Assembly (NCBI RefSeq): GCF_014287875.1
Contig: NZ_JACOPN010000002.1
Location: 349,150-413,149 of the forward strand
DNA from: Flintibacter faecis
Lineage (GTDB): Bacteria > Bacillota > Clostridia > Oscillospirales > Oscillospiraceae
Length of the DNA: 64,000 nucleotides
Direction of reading: 5' to 3'
The notes below the pieces were generated by a model. That model had not been told where the DNA came from and ran no database searches. It was given only the letters and a program-made list of their open reading frames with translations. Numbering within the stretch: the stretch's first letter is position 1; the number at the start of each line of letters is the position of its first letter. Position numbers and translations under genes: made by a program. Shown one piece after another: positions 9,701 through 16,666 of this stretch.

Positions 9701-10457
9701 GAAGGTTTACACTGCCACTGACGCTGCACTCCAGCAGGATGGCGGCCAGATCGGTGACCACATCAATGGCGAAGTGGAAGTCCATCTCCACGCCATCGGA
9801 GTGTGTAAACTCCAGATACTCCACGGTTTGGCGGAAGTCCCAGCTCTGCTTGTCCAGACCGATCTTGGCGAAAATCTCGTTGAGGGGGATCTCCTCCTTT
9901 TTCTGATCCTCTAAAAATGCCACAAGGTTCAGACTGTCATCAGAACCGCCAATAAAGTTGCCCCAGTATTTTTTGATATACATTTGTCGTGCCTCCTGTT
10001 CTGAATCCAGTCGATCAATGAGCTGATTCAAGTGTTCCAACCACGCAGGAGCGATCTCACCGCTGTCCTCGTTCTTCCAAAGATCCACAATCTCACGGAT
10101 GCCGTCCTCGTCCGGCACCTCGTTTTTGATGTCGGTGAGCTGCCGCAGCAGGAAAGCAAGGGCTTCTTTGGATGCTGTGAAACCGGTGACTTTATCCCAT
10201 ATAGCTTCTTCATGATCGTAGTCCAGTTTGCTGTTATCCTTCCATTGGAAATACAGCTCCGCCAGAGCCATCGCAGTATTGTCAAAGAGGAAGTCGATTT
10301 GTGAGAAGTCAGATCCCAGCATGACTTCCTCTTTCATCAGTTCGATCATCTCGCCCAGATCCATTACCGGATGCTCCGGTACATATTCATTTTTGAGGAT
10401 GTCCAGTACATCCAACCCTTCGTCACGCTCTAATGCTTTTATGCCCCATGCTCCCAT
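3765..10457 (-). CDS. Giant polyimmunity protein (DUF4259, DUF2185, TPR, SMI1/KNR4, DUF4261, SUFU, DUF4253)
   Basis: A 2230-residue, strongly acidic cytosolic protein formed by joining many immunity-type domains. In order: DUF4259 (1-155, starting MGAWGIKALERDE); an unnamed domain (159-340); DUF2185 (about 346-433); TPR-like helices (445-568); unassigned region (575-950); a second TPR-like block (962-1124); SMI1/KNR4 of the SUKH superfamily (1124-1286, with LPAAYIWLMKQHNGG); DUF4261-like (1316-1566); suppressor-of-fused-like (1600-1800); unassigned (1806-1966); DUF4253 at the end (about 2086-2230, with the typical FGNWNECPD and WYFWWD signatures). SUKH, SUFU, DUF2185 and DUF4253 domains are established immunity families, and fused sets are called polyimmunity proteins. 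No frameshift is seen. A ribosome site and ATG at 9983, inside the gene, mark an old gene boundary. Expected role: protecting the cell from several toxins of rivals; which toxins is unknown. Confidence 0.85.
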   Translation of the reverse strand: MGAWGIKALERDEGLDVLDILKNEYVPEHPVMDLGEMIELMKEEVMLGSDFSQIDFLFDNTAMALAELYFQWKDNSKLDYDHEEAIWDKVTGFTASKEALAFLLRQLTDIKNEVPDEDGIREIVDLWKNEDSGEIAPAWLEHLNQLIDRLDSEQEARQMYIKKYWGNFIGGSDDSLNLVAFLEDQKKEEIPLNEIFAKIGLDKQSWDFRQTVEYLEFTHSDGVEMDFHFAIDVVTDLAAILLECSVSGSVNLQDLDEYNTPARRIRITVTPEEHDAMNKALADFAQNPLEYDLSEMMDDEEIQEMARDVEALRKELYEASGRNRDYHVKAEDVKHLLPDWEGADGCIATNRITVEGRKVGYCYREEPDGGWDSGWRFTAGDESDEYMDDPNNAGIYKLNTICNDDPDIIPLLNIPAPCAFERDENGVFQQIKDWKPDEDEEDPDMDILKQCQKWHEEDKHQKIVDALEAISAEERTPEMDMELARAYNNLADSSEPEGRKLLHQALELMQSHEEELGDTYSWNFRMGYAYYYLDQEGRALRHFEKALELHPGDDPKLNTRQDMEELIDSCKKGISLPQFWECFRERTENWWETFAEMEAELRQMMDEDKDHTRGAEIVAQMEETLNLVFDEISFEIGFNGEKHELILTPEGDKVKLFELVYFQKHAPKEVLEHWNILVGRQPLQNIGLRTEDVWDISGEDVQIWLEEQGENSFAISAYCEKLLPMLREEEGRAWWMLTTFTDQVLGEISHMRYIDSFDVLEEPKAEPSFLLSQLPDKLREQGLELSTDPEAYLESYLGYKMEPKQDPDADWRLDVMAGSTCCVPLINGYLNADNDFMDDLHADGAVAGFFCYPLDTLREEEGSQKIFDFRDKLEEVLTGGDGSEVLTLTGGATGLYCGYVDFIAWDIQEALNMAKEFFEGTDIPWAIFHTFRREAGSVSLKQQDDGTETENQDDELDETLTGMDYIPYTQQNAEAFFAQLEQWNDEDEYTRCIQALNAIPENWRNYRTAYALARALENYAIIGDHDEGTLKSKGDKALLRAIEVLESVREEGQDKAEWNMRMAYGYQYLYGQEEKAIPYAQRWAELDPEDENAPAVIRECKAEIRKRQRSRKKKAKFVPGDTPFEGFDLTNFWDDNWYALKEYVSDPPSDELIASVEEELGYKLPAAYIWLMKQHNGGIPVNTCYPCDEPTCWSDDHVAITGIFGIGREKSCSLCGELGSQFMIDEWEYPAIGVAICDCPSAGHDMIFLDYRACGPQGEPAVVHVDQENDYKITHLADSFEEFIRGLEHESLYDPDEDVEGLEDDADEEETDHKGSFAGSVLLSKAEWDKEQLIRDLREEWGIVDDEPAEGDEDDENSDDAVVMRVGGMMLIVTLFHGHIPDNEAEINAENNYMWPEAVEVAKAHKAHIMVAVLGEEEKLLERGKLFTKAMAVCCKQKYATGVYTSGVVFEPRFYEGLADMLKEDELPIFNWVWFGLYRSEGGLNGYTYGMDVFGKEEMEVLNTDAEPEELRDFLASLASYVLACDVTLQDGETIGFSADDKHTITRSPGVSLPEEQMTLKIGYEPIKGDPEDDSCDHSDNDDTQDEEEFSNPEVYTEEEMEAVEGHIEQYFGKFENVFHELVSPDIHVDICVVPPSEERDYCTLVTMGMGAHRMNVPEELAEYKLERAELAIALPADWKLDQESMKDEKWYWPIRLLKSLARLPIASDTWLGFGHTMDNEEDFAKDTKLCAAILTGPQDTEDGSEVCILPSGEEVNFYQVIPLYRDELEYKLAHDADALLGKMNGISFVVEPDRQDAITRGTLSNDDFDGEMDDASYHIESIEEKELPIDPINAYNHMAIYLRWCMEHELMGEDFLKEHGEVVKQVKADPASVDLRAFIQDELDGCLFSVLFNQQGRAFAGYYYGEGDSPYYPADIDDNALRFFGPERYHSNEFQQEAYLFIPFDEDYYQAMAEVIGERFENWQGQDFDEDTLEPSEVAQAIMEYLDCECTYFPSMADDDPIMSAYSYAQRLGVREGFVPVLIKADDETLLECLVMNADPEHNADFYEFDLKTVEEYRKKMLSAPIKDGKAVLEELTGQRKEEAEDDDMDWEAEVLGEMEGGYDNDRFSCYWDSDSHMTYPLILAKIPVKNPWEIFAYLPFGNWNECPDTPDLMAVAKYWFEQHGAIPAAMSHDELEFELPTPISKERAMEVAVEQYGFCPDLDQNEDGSIGSLADVLWQSTVWYFWWD

Positions 10458-10499
10458 GTCGGCACCTCTCTTTCTTTATTTCGTATCAAGCTTCTATTG

Positions 10500-11474
10500 T
10501 CAATCATAGTTCTCCAACCGAATGATAGGCCGATAAAAGTCATAATCTCCGTTTAGTTCATTGTCCTCCTGCACTTCTGGCTTACAGTGGGGCGAACAGG
10601 GTAGGAAACCGAGAAATGGGCCCAGCCCACCGCAGATATTGCATCCGCCGTCACCGCCGCAGGTGGTAAGCCTATCAGCCTGCACCACTTCCCGCATATA
10701 GGGATCGTAGGCGATGGACAGGCCGAAGAAGTTGGGCTCCTCCATGTCATAGGGCCGGTTCTCATCCTCATCCATGTTCTCAAACCAGTGCAGACGCATG
10801 GAGTAGTCTAACTCATCTCCCCATGGAAACAGGGTCCGACACCCGCCGCCACACAGGTAGGCCCACTCGTCCGCCGTGGGCAGGGAGAAGCCCCTGTTTT
10901 CCAGCATGGCAAGAAGCGCATCGTAGTCTGTGTGGTTATAGATACAGATCTGAAAGCCCTTTTCCGTCCGCTCAATGCGGGCCGACTGATGCAAGGTAAG
11001 ACTGCTGCTGTCACTCCAGGCAAAATCACAGAATTCCTTCAGCCAGTCAGGGTGGACAGTCAGTCTGGGATCATCCATTTTGACTGGCTCCCAGTTAATT
11101 TCCTCCAGCTCCCGGCCCACCAGCATGGGTCCAATGGCCGCCTGCCGAACAGGAGCCATGCTTTCCCGAATCATCTCCTCCGGGTCCCGCTCCATTTCCC
11201 ATTCTCGGAACAGATACTCCAATTCCTCCCGGCTCTCCTGATTCAATCCCACGGCAAACTGCTCCCAGCCCAGGGTGACGGTATCGCCGGGGACAAAGAC
11301 GAACTCCCGACCATCTTTCTTGAAGATGCCGGTGGTGCAGCTCTGGCCCCAGCGGTCAAAAGTATGTAGACCGAGAAAGGTCATATCATAACGGGCAGCC
11401 AGGCTCTCCATCAGCACCTGCTTCTCGATGTTTTCCATTTGATTGAATTGGGTGCGGAATAGTCTTTTGTTCAT
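10500..11474 (-). CDS. SUMF1/FGE-like fold protein of the immunity cluster
   Basis: A 324-residue soluble protein. Residues about 205-225 read LPTADEWAYLCGGG then FPWGDE, the hallmark of the formylglycine-generating-enzyme (SUMF1/EgtB/PvdO) C-type-lectin-like fold. The paired catalytic cysteines of true FGE enzymes are not evident in their usual place; cysteines instead cluster in a late segment (CGGDGGCNICGGLG, about 270-285), perhaps metal binding. The first 190 residues match nothing I recognise. Its place inside the immunity run suggests a binding rather than an enzymatic use of the fold. The ATG follows AGGAGGACTTGTT. Confidence 0.6.
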   Translation of the reverse strand: MNKRLFRTQFNQMENIEKQVLMESLAARYDMTFLGLHTFDRWGQSCTTGIFKKDGREFVFVPGDTVTLGWEQFAVGLNQESREELEYLFREWEMERDPEEMIRESMAPVRQAAIGPMLVGRELEEINWEPVKMDDPRLTVHPDWLKEFCDFAWSDSSSLTLHQSARIERTEKGFQICIYNHTDYDALLAMLENRGFSLPTADEWAYLCGGGCRTLFPWGDELDYSMRLHWFENMDEDENRPYDMEEPNFFGLSIAYDPYMREVVQADRLTTCGGDGGCNICGGLGPFLGFLPCSPHCKPEVQEDNELNGDYDFYRPIIRLENYD

Positions 11475-11485
11475 AACAAGTCCTC

Positions 11486-11896
11486 CTACAGCCTATCCAG
11501 GTTTTCCTGTAAATCGCCCTGCATCAAGTGCTGGGCAATGGCTTGGTTCAGTGCCTTATGGGGGTGATAGGCTGCCTGCTCTACATCGTGCAGGCACTCC
11601 TCCATCAATGCCTCCGGAGAAATGCCTTCCCGTTTGCCATAAAGATGGCCGAAGGCATAGCACACGGACTTGAGAAAGTCGAAAATATAGTCGTGATTTC
11701 CACGCATACTGGGCAGGTCGTTGAACGAGCCCATACCTCCGTATGCCCGAAGATGGTGGGCAACCTCCCGCCGCTGGTTCCAGTCCTGAATGTCCCGCTC
11801 CAACCAGTCGATCCAGTTTTGGAACTCTGGATGGTCTGCCAGAAGGATGGAGCGCAGACAGGTCAGAGCCTCGGTATAAATATCAGACTGTTTCAT
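11486..11896 (-). CDS. DUF6966-like small protein
   Basis: A 136-residue soluble protein. I chose the ATG at 11896 because it overlaps the stop of the preceding gene as ATGA, the usual coupling here; a longer frame begins further upstream but only reads the shadow of that gene. The middle has NWIDWLERDIQDW and then HHLRAYGGMGSFND, a signature of the DUF6966 family as I remember it. The function is unknown. The His pair and Gly-rich loop could bind a ligand. The next gene starts 12 bases on. Confidence 0.7.
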   Translation of the reverse strand: MKQSDIYTEALTCLRSILLADHPEFQNWIDWLERDIQDWNQRREVAHHLRAYGGMGSFNDLPSMRGNHDYIFDFLKSVCYAFGHLYGKREGISPEALMEECLHDVEQAAYHPHKALNQAIAQHLMQGDLQENLDRL

Positions 11897-12843
11897 TGGC
11901 CATCGCTCCCCCCAATACCTCCATAGAGCACACCATCTTTTCCAAGGAACAACATCCGGCTGCGAAGCAGGCTGCACTGCTCCACAGCGACCTTGTTTCC
12001 GTCACAGGTGGGAATAGCCTCCTGTTTTTTCCCAAGGTGATCACCATGAGCGGTAAGGAAGTAGAATTTATCCCGTTGCTGGTATCCGCCTTGAAACAGG
12101 AAGGTATTGCCGGACGGGGCAACAGAAAAAGCTCCGCTTCCTTCGATTGGCAGTTCAAATACAAAGTCCTCTTTGAAGTTCGTCCGCACCAGCCGGAATT
12201 CATCGTAATAATAAAACCACAGGTTTTCTTCTTCGTCCAGGCTGATGGCGTAGCAGTCATAGATGGAATAGTTCTCATTCTTCCAGAGAGGAGTTCCCTC
12301 CGATGTCCATGCAATCAGGCCGCAAGCACCCAGAGGTTCATCCCAACCGTAATTACCAAATACACCTTCGTCAAAGTAGCTGGTAATGATGGTGCCATCT
12401 TTTTTTACCACACAGTCTTGAATGCCATCCCCCAGGCAGAAACGGGACAGCACAGCTCCGTCCCGGCTGACGATCCAGGCGTTCTGGTCGGGGCCGTTTT
12501 CCCGATAGGCGCATCTTGCCCCCAGCAGGAGGAAGTGATCACCTGCGGGCCGCAAATAATGAAACTGGAACTTCAAGAGGCCAAGAGGAAACAGCGTCGT
12601 TTCCAGCACCCGCTGTTCCGCCCAATCCAGCTGGATTTCCACTGCGGTATAGGTGGAAGGAGTGCTGAGCCAGTCCTTACCCTGTGTTTCGGACGGCTGT
12701 TCCATGAGAAGATAGACTTTTCCATCCCTTGCCGTGAAAAAGTCTGTCACTTCTGTGCCCTCCAGATGTTTTTCCCGGCGCAGCTGGTCCAGGTCAATGA
12801 TGGAGAACAACGGCAGATTTTTGGCTTTTATAGGTTTGTTCAT
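11893..12843 (-). CDS. Beta-rich (propeller-like) hypothetical protein
   Basis: A 316-residue soluble protein made of short repeated beta units with DG/DE turns (ARDGKVYLL, SRDGAVLSR, KKDGTIITS, SLDEEENLWFYY), the look of a beta-propeller of five or so blades. No signal peptide or membrane segment is present, so it should be cytosolic. No family name is secure. The ATG follows AGGAGGAGACACT, and its stop overlaps the next gene by 4 bases, giving translational coupling. Propeller-like proteins do turn up in polyimmunity clusters; a binding role is inferred. Confidence 0.65.
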   Translation of the reverse strand: MNKPIKAKNLPLFSIIDLDQLRREKHLEGTEVTDFFTARDGKVYLLMEQPSETQGKDWLSTPSTYTAVEIQLDWAEQRVLETTLFPLGLLKFQFHYLRPAGDHFLLLGARCAYRENGPDQNAWIVSRDGAVLSRFCLGDGIQDCVVKKDGTIITSYFDEGVFGNYGWDEPLGACGLIAWTSEGTPLWKNENYSIYDCYAISLDEEENLWFYYYDEFRLVRTNFKEDFVFELPIEGSGAFSVAPSGNTFLFQGGYQQRDKFYFLTAHGDHLGKKQEAIPTCDGNKVAVEQCSLLRSRMLFLGKDGVLYGGIGGSDGQ

Positions 12844-12858
12844 AGTGTCTCCTCCTGG

Positions 12859-13158
12859 CTACTTTAACGCTCCATCATAGGTGTGGCTTTCCCAGGCGGC
12901 CTCAAATTCCGCCTGCTCTATGACGCAGGCGTGGAACTCCTCACCCCAGACATGGGCGTTCAATTCCTCCACGGTGGGGATCGGCGTGATCTCGATGGCG
13001 CCGTCGTAAAGGTCAGGGATATTGCGGGTGCGGCCATCTGCAAAGATGTCAATGGAGTGGAGGGCCAGCCGCTCATTTTCTGTATCCACTTCATAGAGGA
13101 TCACCGACGGTTCTCCCTCCGGTGCGTCCTCCCAAAAAAGCTTGATGTACTCCATCAT
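12859..13158 (-). CDS. DUF6881-like small protein
   Basis: A 99-residue acidic protein beginning MMEYIKLFWEDAPEGEPSV, with an internal pattern of ELYDVD-like strand, a DGR turn and TPIPTVEEL that match what I know of the DUF6881 family, which occurs in immunity islands. No catalytic motif is visible. The second Met gives an equally good start 3 bases later. It is followed 15 bases on by the propeller-like gene. The function is not known. Confidence 0.7.
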   Translation of the reverse strand: MMEYIKLFWEDAPEGEPSVILYEVDTENERLALHSIDIFADGRTRNIPDLYDGAIEITPIPTVEELNAHVWGEEFHACVIEQAEFEAAWESHTYDGALK

Positions 13159-13168
13159 TCCATTCCCC

Positions 13169-13432
13169 TCATTTGAACCAATGCCACCCCGTCATGGTGC
13201 CGGTTACCTCATCTATCTGTATTGCAATATCATAATTGCCGCGACAGCCCAGCAAGGCCGCGAGATGATCGTTTTCCATAATCAAATCATAAAACTCAAC
13301 CGCTATGTCTTGGAATTCCTTCGGAATTTCCAGTGCAGAGAAGAAATCCACTGATTGAGCATTTTGGAAAAATTCAATGGCCGTTTTACTGCATTTTACT
13401 ATAATCCCTGTTTGAGTGGTCAAATCTTTCAT
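13169..13432 (-). CDS. Hypothetical 87-aa protein
   Basis: A short soluble protein (87 residues) that I do not recognise. Its start ATG overlaps the stop of the preceding Imm51-like gene by 4 bases, which supports it as a real, coupled gene. It ends MTGWHWFK, a Trp-rich tail. The DNA is richer in A and T than the flanking genes, suggesting separate recruitment into the run. Confidence 0.6.
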   Translation of the reverse strand: MKDLTTQTGIIVKCSKTAIEFFQNAQSVDFFSALEIPKEFQDIAVEFYDLIMENDHLAALLGCRGNYDIAIQIDEVTGTMTGWHWFK

Positions 13433-13869
13433 GCTTTCGCAACCTCGCTCATGTTCAGATACATCCCCATCGTTTTTTCATTGTCACAGGCCGCCCGGAT
13501 CATCTTGGACAGCAGCATCAAATCGTCGATGTATTGGGAGTACACGCAGAACACATCCTCGTCAGAGTCGAAGTGAAACAGATCCACGCCGCTGTTATTT
13601 TCCTCGAACTCCTGGATCACGCCCCGGACCAGCCGCTCCCAGTCTCCGCTGCTTCCAGTCAGTCCCAGCCGACGGAATACTTCCGTCCGGAATCCATTGT
13701 TGATTTTCAGCAGAAGGGAGAGCGCATAGGGGTGGTGGGGAATGAGAAAGAATGGCGCAATCTGCTCCGGCTTCACCCAGATTTTGAAGGGCGGACGCGG
13801 GTCAGGTATCCAGGGCAAGATTTCCCATTCGTCCTCCGGCCGGTTTCCGTATTGGCAAAGGTCTTTCAT
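13429..13869 (-). CDS. Imm51-like immunity protein
   Basis: A 146-residue soluble protein. The last 50 residues (HFDSDEDVFCVYSQYIDDLMLLSKMI) resemble the C-terminal half of the Imm51 family, in which an acidic pair precedes an Met/Phe-Cys strand and an amphipathic helix. The N-terminal part (IWVKPEQIAPFFLI) is less typical. If right, it would neutralise a nuclease or similar toxin by direct binding. The family call is from memory and moderate. ATG after AAGGAGAACACT; overlaps the next gene by 4 bases. Confidence 0.55.
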   Translation of the reverse strand: MKDLCQYGNRPEDEWEILPWIPDPRPPFKIWVKPEQIAPFFLIPHHPYALSLLLKINNGFRTEVFRRLGLTGSSGDWERLVRGVIQEFEENNSGVDLFHFDSDEDVFCVYSQYIDDLMLLSKMIRAACDNEKTMGMYLNMSEVAKA

Positions 13870-13896
13870 AGTGTTCTCCTTTGTTCTGTCACATTT

Positions 13897-14844
13897 TTAA
13901 TCCTGCTCTCGATAACTGGCTTCAATGTCAATGAACCGCACATACACGGCGCAGATTTTGCCCTTGGCGTCATACCCGAAGTAGACAGGATAGTAACCAT
14001 CCCCCCAGCCGGAGGCAAAGATGGGCAGGTTGCAGTCCGTGCCCGGCACTGTCCAGTTGAGCCAGTCGCCGCAGTCCCCCTGATATTTGGGGTAGGCTTT
14101 GGCGTTTTCTTCCAGAAGATCGCAGAACAGGTCGTTGTAGGGGTCGATGTCCGGGTCTTCTTCTAAACGCTTGGCCCAGTATGCCTTGAAGGCCGCCTGG
14201 GTCTGGATGTCCGCGACACAGCCCATCCCGGCGTCTACGCCAAAGCCAAAATACTCGTCCTCTCCCAGTTCCTCGTCCAGATCCTCGTTGCCCACCATGC
14301 CCAGCTCATGGCGGACAGGCTTTTCCCGGCTGACCTCCACCTTGACGCAGGCGTAGCGGTCGCCGTATTGTTCGCTGGGTACCACGCAGATTTTCACGGG
14401 ATAAGTTCCGGCGGGGATCGTTTGAAGGAACGGCAGAGTGTCCTCCAGTTCCACCAGCGGATCACAGGCGAAGATCTGCCCGGTGGGGAAATGGACGACA
14501 CCGATGTCCAGTACATCCACCGCCATGTTCCCAATCACTTTCTCTGTGAAATGGGCCTCCAAGTCATCTTTACAGGTCAATTTATCCTTGATTGCTTCGT
14601 ATTTGTTCAACCATTCAGTTGTAGGCATATCAGTTTCCTCCTGTTGGTTCTGTTTTTTGATATACACGCTCTTTGAGCCATCCCAGTAGCAGTTCACACA
14701 CCGGCCATCCTGAAAATGATGGTCACAATTCGGGTAGCCATAGAGAACATGTGCACATTCCGGGCACAGCCCCATCATCTGTGAGGAGCCTTTGAAAAAC
14801 AGGCTTCCGCACTCATCACAAACGGCCAGTTCTTTTTCTGCCAT
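13897..14844 (-). CDS. DUF4241 protein with N-terminal zinc ribbon
   Basis: A two-part protein. Residues about 1-65 carry CDEC, CPEC and a later CVNC with His residues, a zinc-ribbon array. After a polar linker comes a DUF4241 domain (about 90-310: PFLQTIPAGTYPVKICV, later FGVDAGMGCVAD and ASGWGDGYYPVYFG). DUF4241 is a frequent immunity-island family of unknown action. ATG at 14844 (MAEKEL) is chosen; GTG at 14853, 3 codons earlier, overlaps the stop of the preceding gene. A strong AGGAGGA with ATG at 14628 lies in frame at the ribbon-DUF4241 joint, so a shorter 243-residue product may also, or instead, be made. Confidence 0.75.
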   Translation of the reverse strand: MAEKELAVCDECGSLFFKGSSQMMGLCPECAHVLYGYPNCDHHFQDGRCVNCYWDGSKSVYIKKQNQQEETDMPTTEWLNKYEAIKDKLTCKDDLEAHFTEKVIGNMAVDVLDIGVVHFPTGQIFACDPLVELEDTLPFLQTIPAGTYPVKICVVPSEQYGDRYACVKVEVSREKPVRHELGMVGNEDLDEELGEDEYFGFGVDAGMGCVADIQTQAAFKAYWAKRLEEDPDIDPYNDLFCDLLEENAKAYPKYQGDCGDWLNWTVPGTDCNLPIFASGWGDGYYPVYFGYDAKGKICAVYVRFIDIEASYREQD

Positions 14845-14849
14845 AGGGT

Positions 14850-15176
14850 TCACCAGTCCCGTTCCCGGATGGCCTCCTCGGTGTCAATAGGAATGCCAAA
14901 CCACTCCAGAATGTAGGCCACGGTTGCCGCGATACATTCACGGGCCACCGTTTCGATCTCGCTGTCGTGCTCGTCAAACTCCTCCTGGAAATCATTGATG
15001 CCGCAGACCGCCTCGTCCAGCGTTTCCTGCACCACTTCGGTGTCGGTTTCGCCACTCTCCAACAGGTCGATGACCTTCTGAAGCTCGTCCTTTACCTTGT
15101 CTACCAAAAAAGCAGGATAGTAATTGTCCTGATACATCTCGTCCAGCAGTTTGTAATTGGGGTCAAATGCTTTCAT
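14850..15176 (-). CDS. DUF5713 family protein
   Basis: A 108-residue acidic helical protein. Start at 15176 (MKAFDPNYKLL) is set by AAAGGAGCAATCCCT; a longer frame with 8 more codons lacks such a site. The DUF5713 pattern is clear: LLDEMYQDNYYPAFLVDKV near the start, then a helix with LLESGETD, and the C-terminal SEIETVARECIAATVAYIL followed by RERDW. Found in many toxin-immunity clusters; mechanism unknown. Its TGA lies at the very start of the DUF4241 gene. Confidence 0.8.
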   Translation of the reverse strand: MKAFDPNYKLLDEMYQDNYYPAFLVDKVKDELQKVIDLLESGETDTEVVQETLDEAVCGINDFQEEFDEHDSEIETVARECIAATVAYILEWFGIPIDTEEAIRERDW

Positions 15177-15192
15177 AGGGATTGCTCCTTTC

Positions 15193-15738
15193 TCATTCAA
15201 ACATCAAGCCGTATGATTCGGTCAAGCTGCCATCATCCTCATGGAAAATACACTGATACAGAGGCTGGCGCTGTGTTGCTTTGCGGAATCGCTCCAGAAC
15301 CGGAGCCAGCGGCTCACCAGTAGGGATGCCGAGGGCATCAGCTACCCGCCGCCAGCTGTCCATATCCATATCTTCCAAGTTACAGTTGCGCTGTCTCTGC
15401 CCATACTCCTCCAGTGTTTTGGAATCCACATACTGCTTTGCATCACAGTAGTCGTGCCAGCAGATACAGCTCACAAGCAGGGAAAAGAGATCATCCATGC
15501 TCTCAGCCAGACGGCCAGCCTCCCCTTCGCTGCTGTAATATCCAATGGAACCATCTTCCAACAGGTGGTATTCTCCGCCGGAGCCATCTCTGGCAAAGGC
15601 CATGCCGGGCATTGAAAAGGTGCATCGGCCTTCCGCGTCATCCCGCGGGGACAACTCATCCAGCAGGAAGAAGTCAAACAGCGAATCAAATTCATCCGCC
15701 AAATCAGGGTTTTCGTGCAATATCTTCAAATAGTCCAT
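15193..15738 (-). CDS. Hypothetical protein, perhaps SUKH-like
   Basis: A 181-residue soluble protein. The central part (FARDGSGGEYHLLEDGSIGYYSSEGEAG, about 50-78) followed by a helix SMDDLFSLLV is the strand-turn-strand plus helix order seen at the end of SMI1/KNR4 (SUKH) domains, where DGSGG and a terminal FxxLL helix are usual. The typical N-terminal SUKH helices are weak, so the call is tentative. Placed 16 bases before DUF5713. Confidence 0.55.
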   Translation of the reverse strand: MDYLKILHENPDLADEFDSLFDFFLLDELSPRDDAEGRCTFSMPGMAFARDGSGGEYHLLEDGSIGYYSSEGEAGRLAESMDDLFSLLVSCICWHDYCDAKQYVDSKTLEEYGQRQRNCNLEDMDMDSWRRVADALGIPTGEPLAPVLERFRKATQRQPLYQCIFHEDDGSLTESYGLMFE

Positions 15739-15754
15739 AGCCGTTTTCCTCCGT

Positions 15755-16060
15755 TTACGGTTCTTGGGTCATTTCGTGCAGCCGTTCCAGCCACAGCGTT
15801 TCTTCGATCATCTCATCATTCTGGTAAAAATGGTCTTTGTCGCGGGCCAGATGATCAGCAAGTGGAGCCGCGTCCAGAGGGGTACATACCACAAAACTGT
15901 CCCGATCCGCCCCCTTGATCTCTCGGTTGAGGTAGTACACCCGCTTGGCATCGCGGGAATACCAGTGACTGAGCAATTCCCATGAGGGCAGATCCGCCTT
16001 GGGAAGCTGCTTACCGTAAGCATAGATCCGTTTCTCGTCCCTGGCAAAATATCCTCCTGT
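15755..16060 (-). pseudogene. DKNYY-repeat protein lacking a usable start
   Basis: Open frame immediately following the in-frame TGA of the gene before it. It encodes two or three DKNYY-type units (ARDEKRIYAYGKQLPKAD, then SRDAKRVYYLNREIKGAD, then ARDKDHFYQND), a repeat family of surface-like or immunity-island proteins. A strong AGGAGG sits at 16056-16061 region, but no ATG, GTG or TTG follows in this frame until TTG at 15976, after the first repeat. A TTG at the right distance (16047) is in the other frame, next to a TTTT run. Either a one-base change has broken the start or a rare start codon is used. With TTG at 15976 the product is 73 residues. Confidence 0.5.
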
Positions 16061-16066
16061 CTTTCC

Positions 16067-16666
16067 TCACCACAGCCGGTCGATCTTGGTATATATCTTA
16101 CTGGGTTCTCTGTCCATAAAACTGGTCAATGCGTCGGTGGGTTCTGTAAGCGGCATCACATTCAAAATGTCCAGTACATAATACCAGATTCCTGTATCCC
16201 AGTCCCGGAACCGCCCATTGCAGACAGCCCGCCCATAATCACCGGGGGCCAGATTCAGCGCCAATTCATTGAGAGGTAGCTTTTGCCCGGTTTTATCATA
16301 GGTATATCGCTCTGGCATTGCCCCGATATGCCAATCATAGCGGTATCGCACCTGGATTCCGGACTCCTGCTGAATCAGTTCAAAAGGGTGAAGTCGCATT
16401 GTGCCATTCGGCTTCCATTCCATCAGCCTACGACAGTCCCTATCGATCTGAAATCCATCGGGCCTCTGTAAGATAGATACAAAGTGTGTAGGCAGGCCAA
16501 AGGAATGATAAGAGAAGAAGTCTTTCGGCAGCCGCATGGCTCTGGGATACTGGTTCCGCTGTGCGGCCGCATTTCCGCCCCGGCAGTCTTTATACCATTG
16601 CAGGCGGATCTGCTGAACCAGAAGTGTGGGCAGATATTTTTCTCTTTTTTGCTCCTCAGCTCTCAT
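16067..16666 (-). CDS. Hypothetical protein of the immunity cluster
   Basis: A 199-residue soluble protein with a basic N-terminal end (MRAEEQKREKYLP), rich in Arg, Tyr and Trp, unlike its acidic neighbours. No family recognised. It overlaps the end of the preceding gene by 11 bases, with the ribosome site inside that gene. Ends with KIYTKIDRLW. The surroundings suggest an immunity role, but the basic charge would fit a different kind of partner. Confidence 0.6.
   Translation of the reverse strand: MRAEEQKREKYLPTLLVQQIRLQWYKDCRGGNAAAQRNQYPRAMRLPKDFFSYHSFGLPTHFVSILQRPDGFQIDRDCRRLMEWKPNGTMRLHPFELIQQESGIQVRYRYDWHIGAMPERYTYDKTGQKLPLNELALNLAPGDYGRAVCNGRFRDWDTGIWYYVLDILNVMPLTEPTDALTSFMDREPSKIYTKIDRLW

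Noticed and set aside
15808..16047. 79-codon frame starting at TTG 16047
   Set aside because: Its translation is a frame-shifted shadow of the DKNYY repeats, although its start has the better ribosome spacing.
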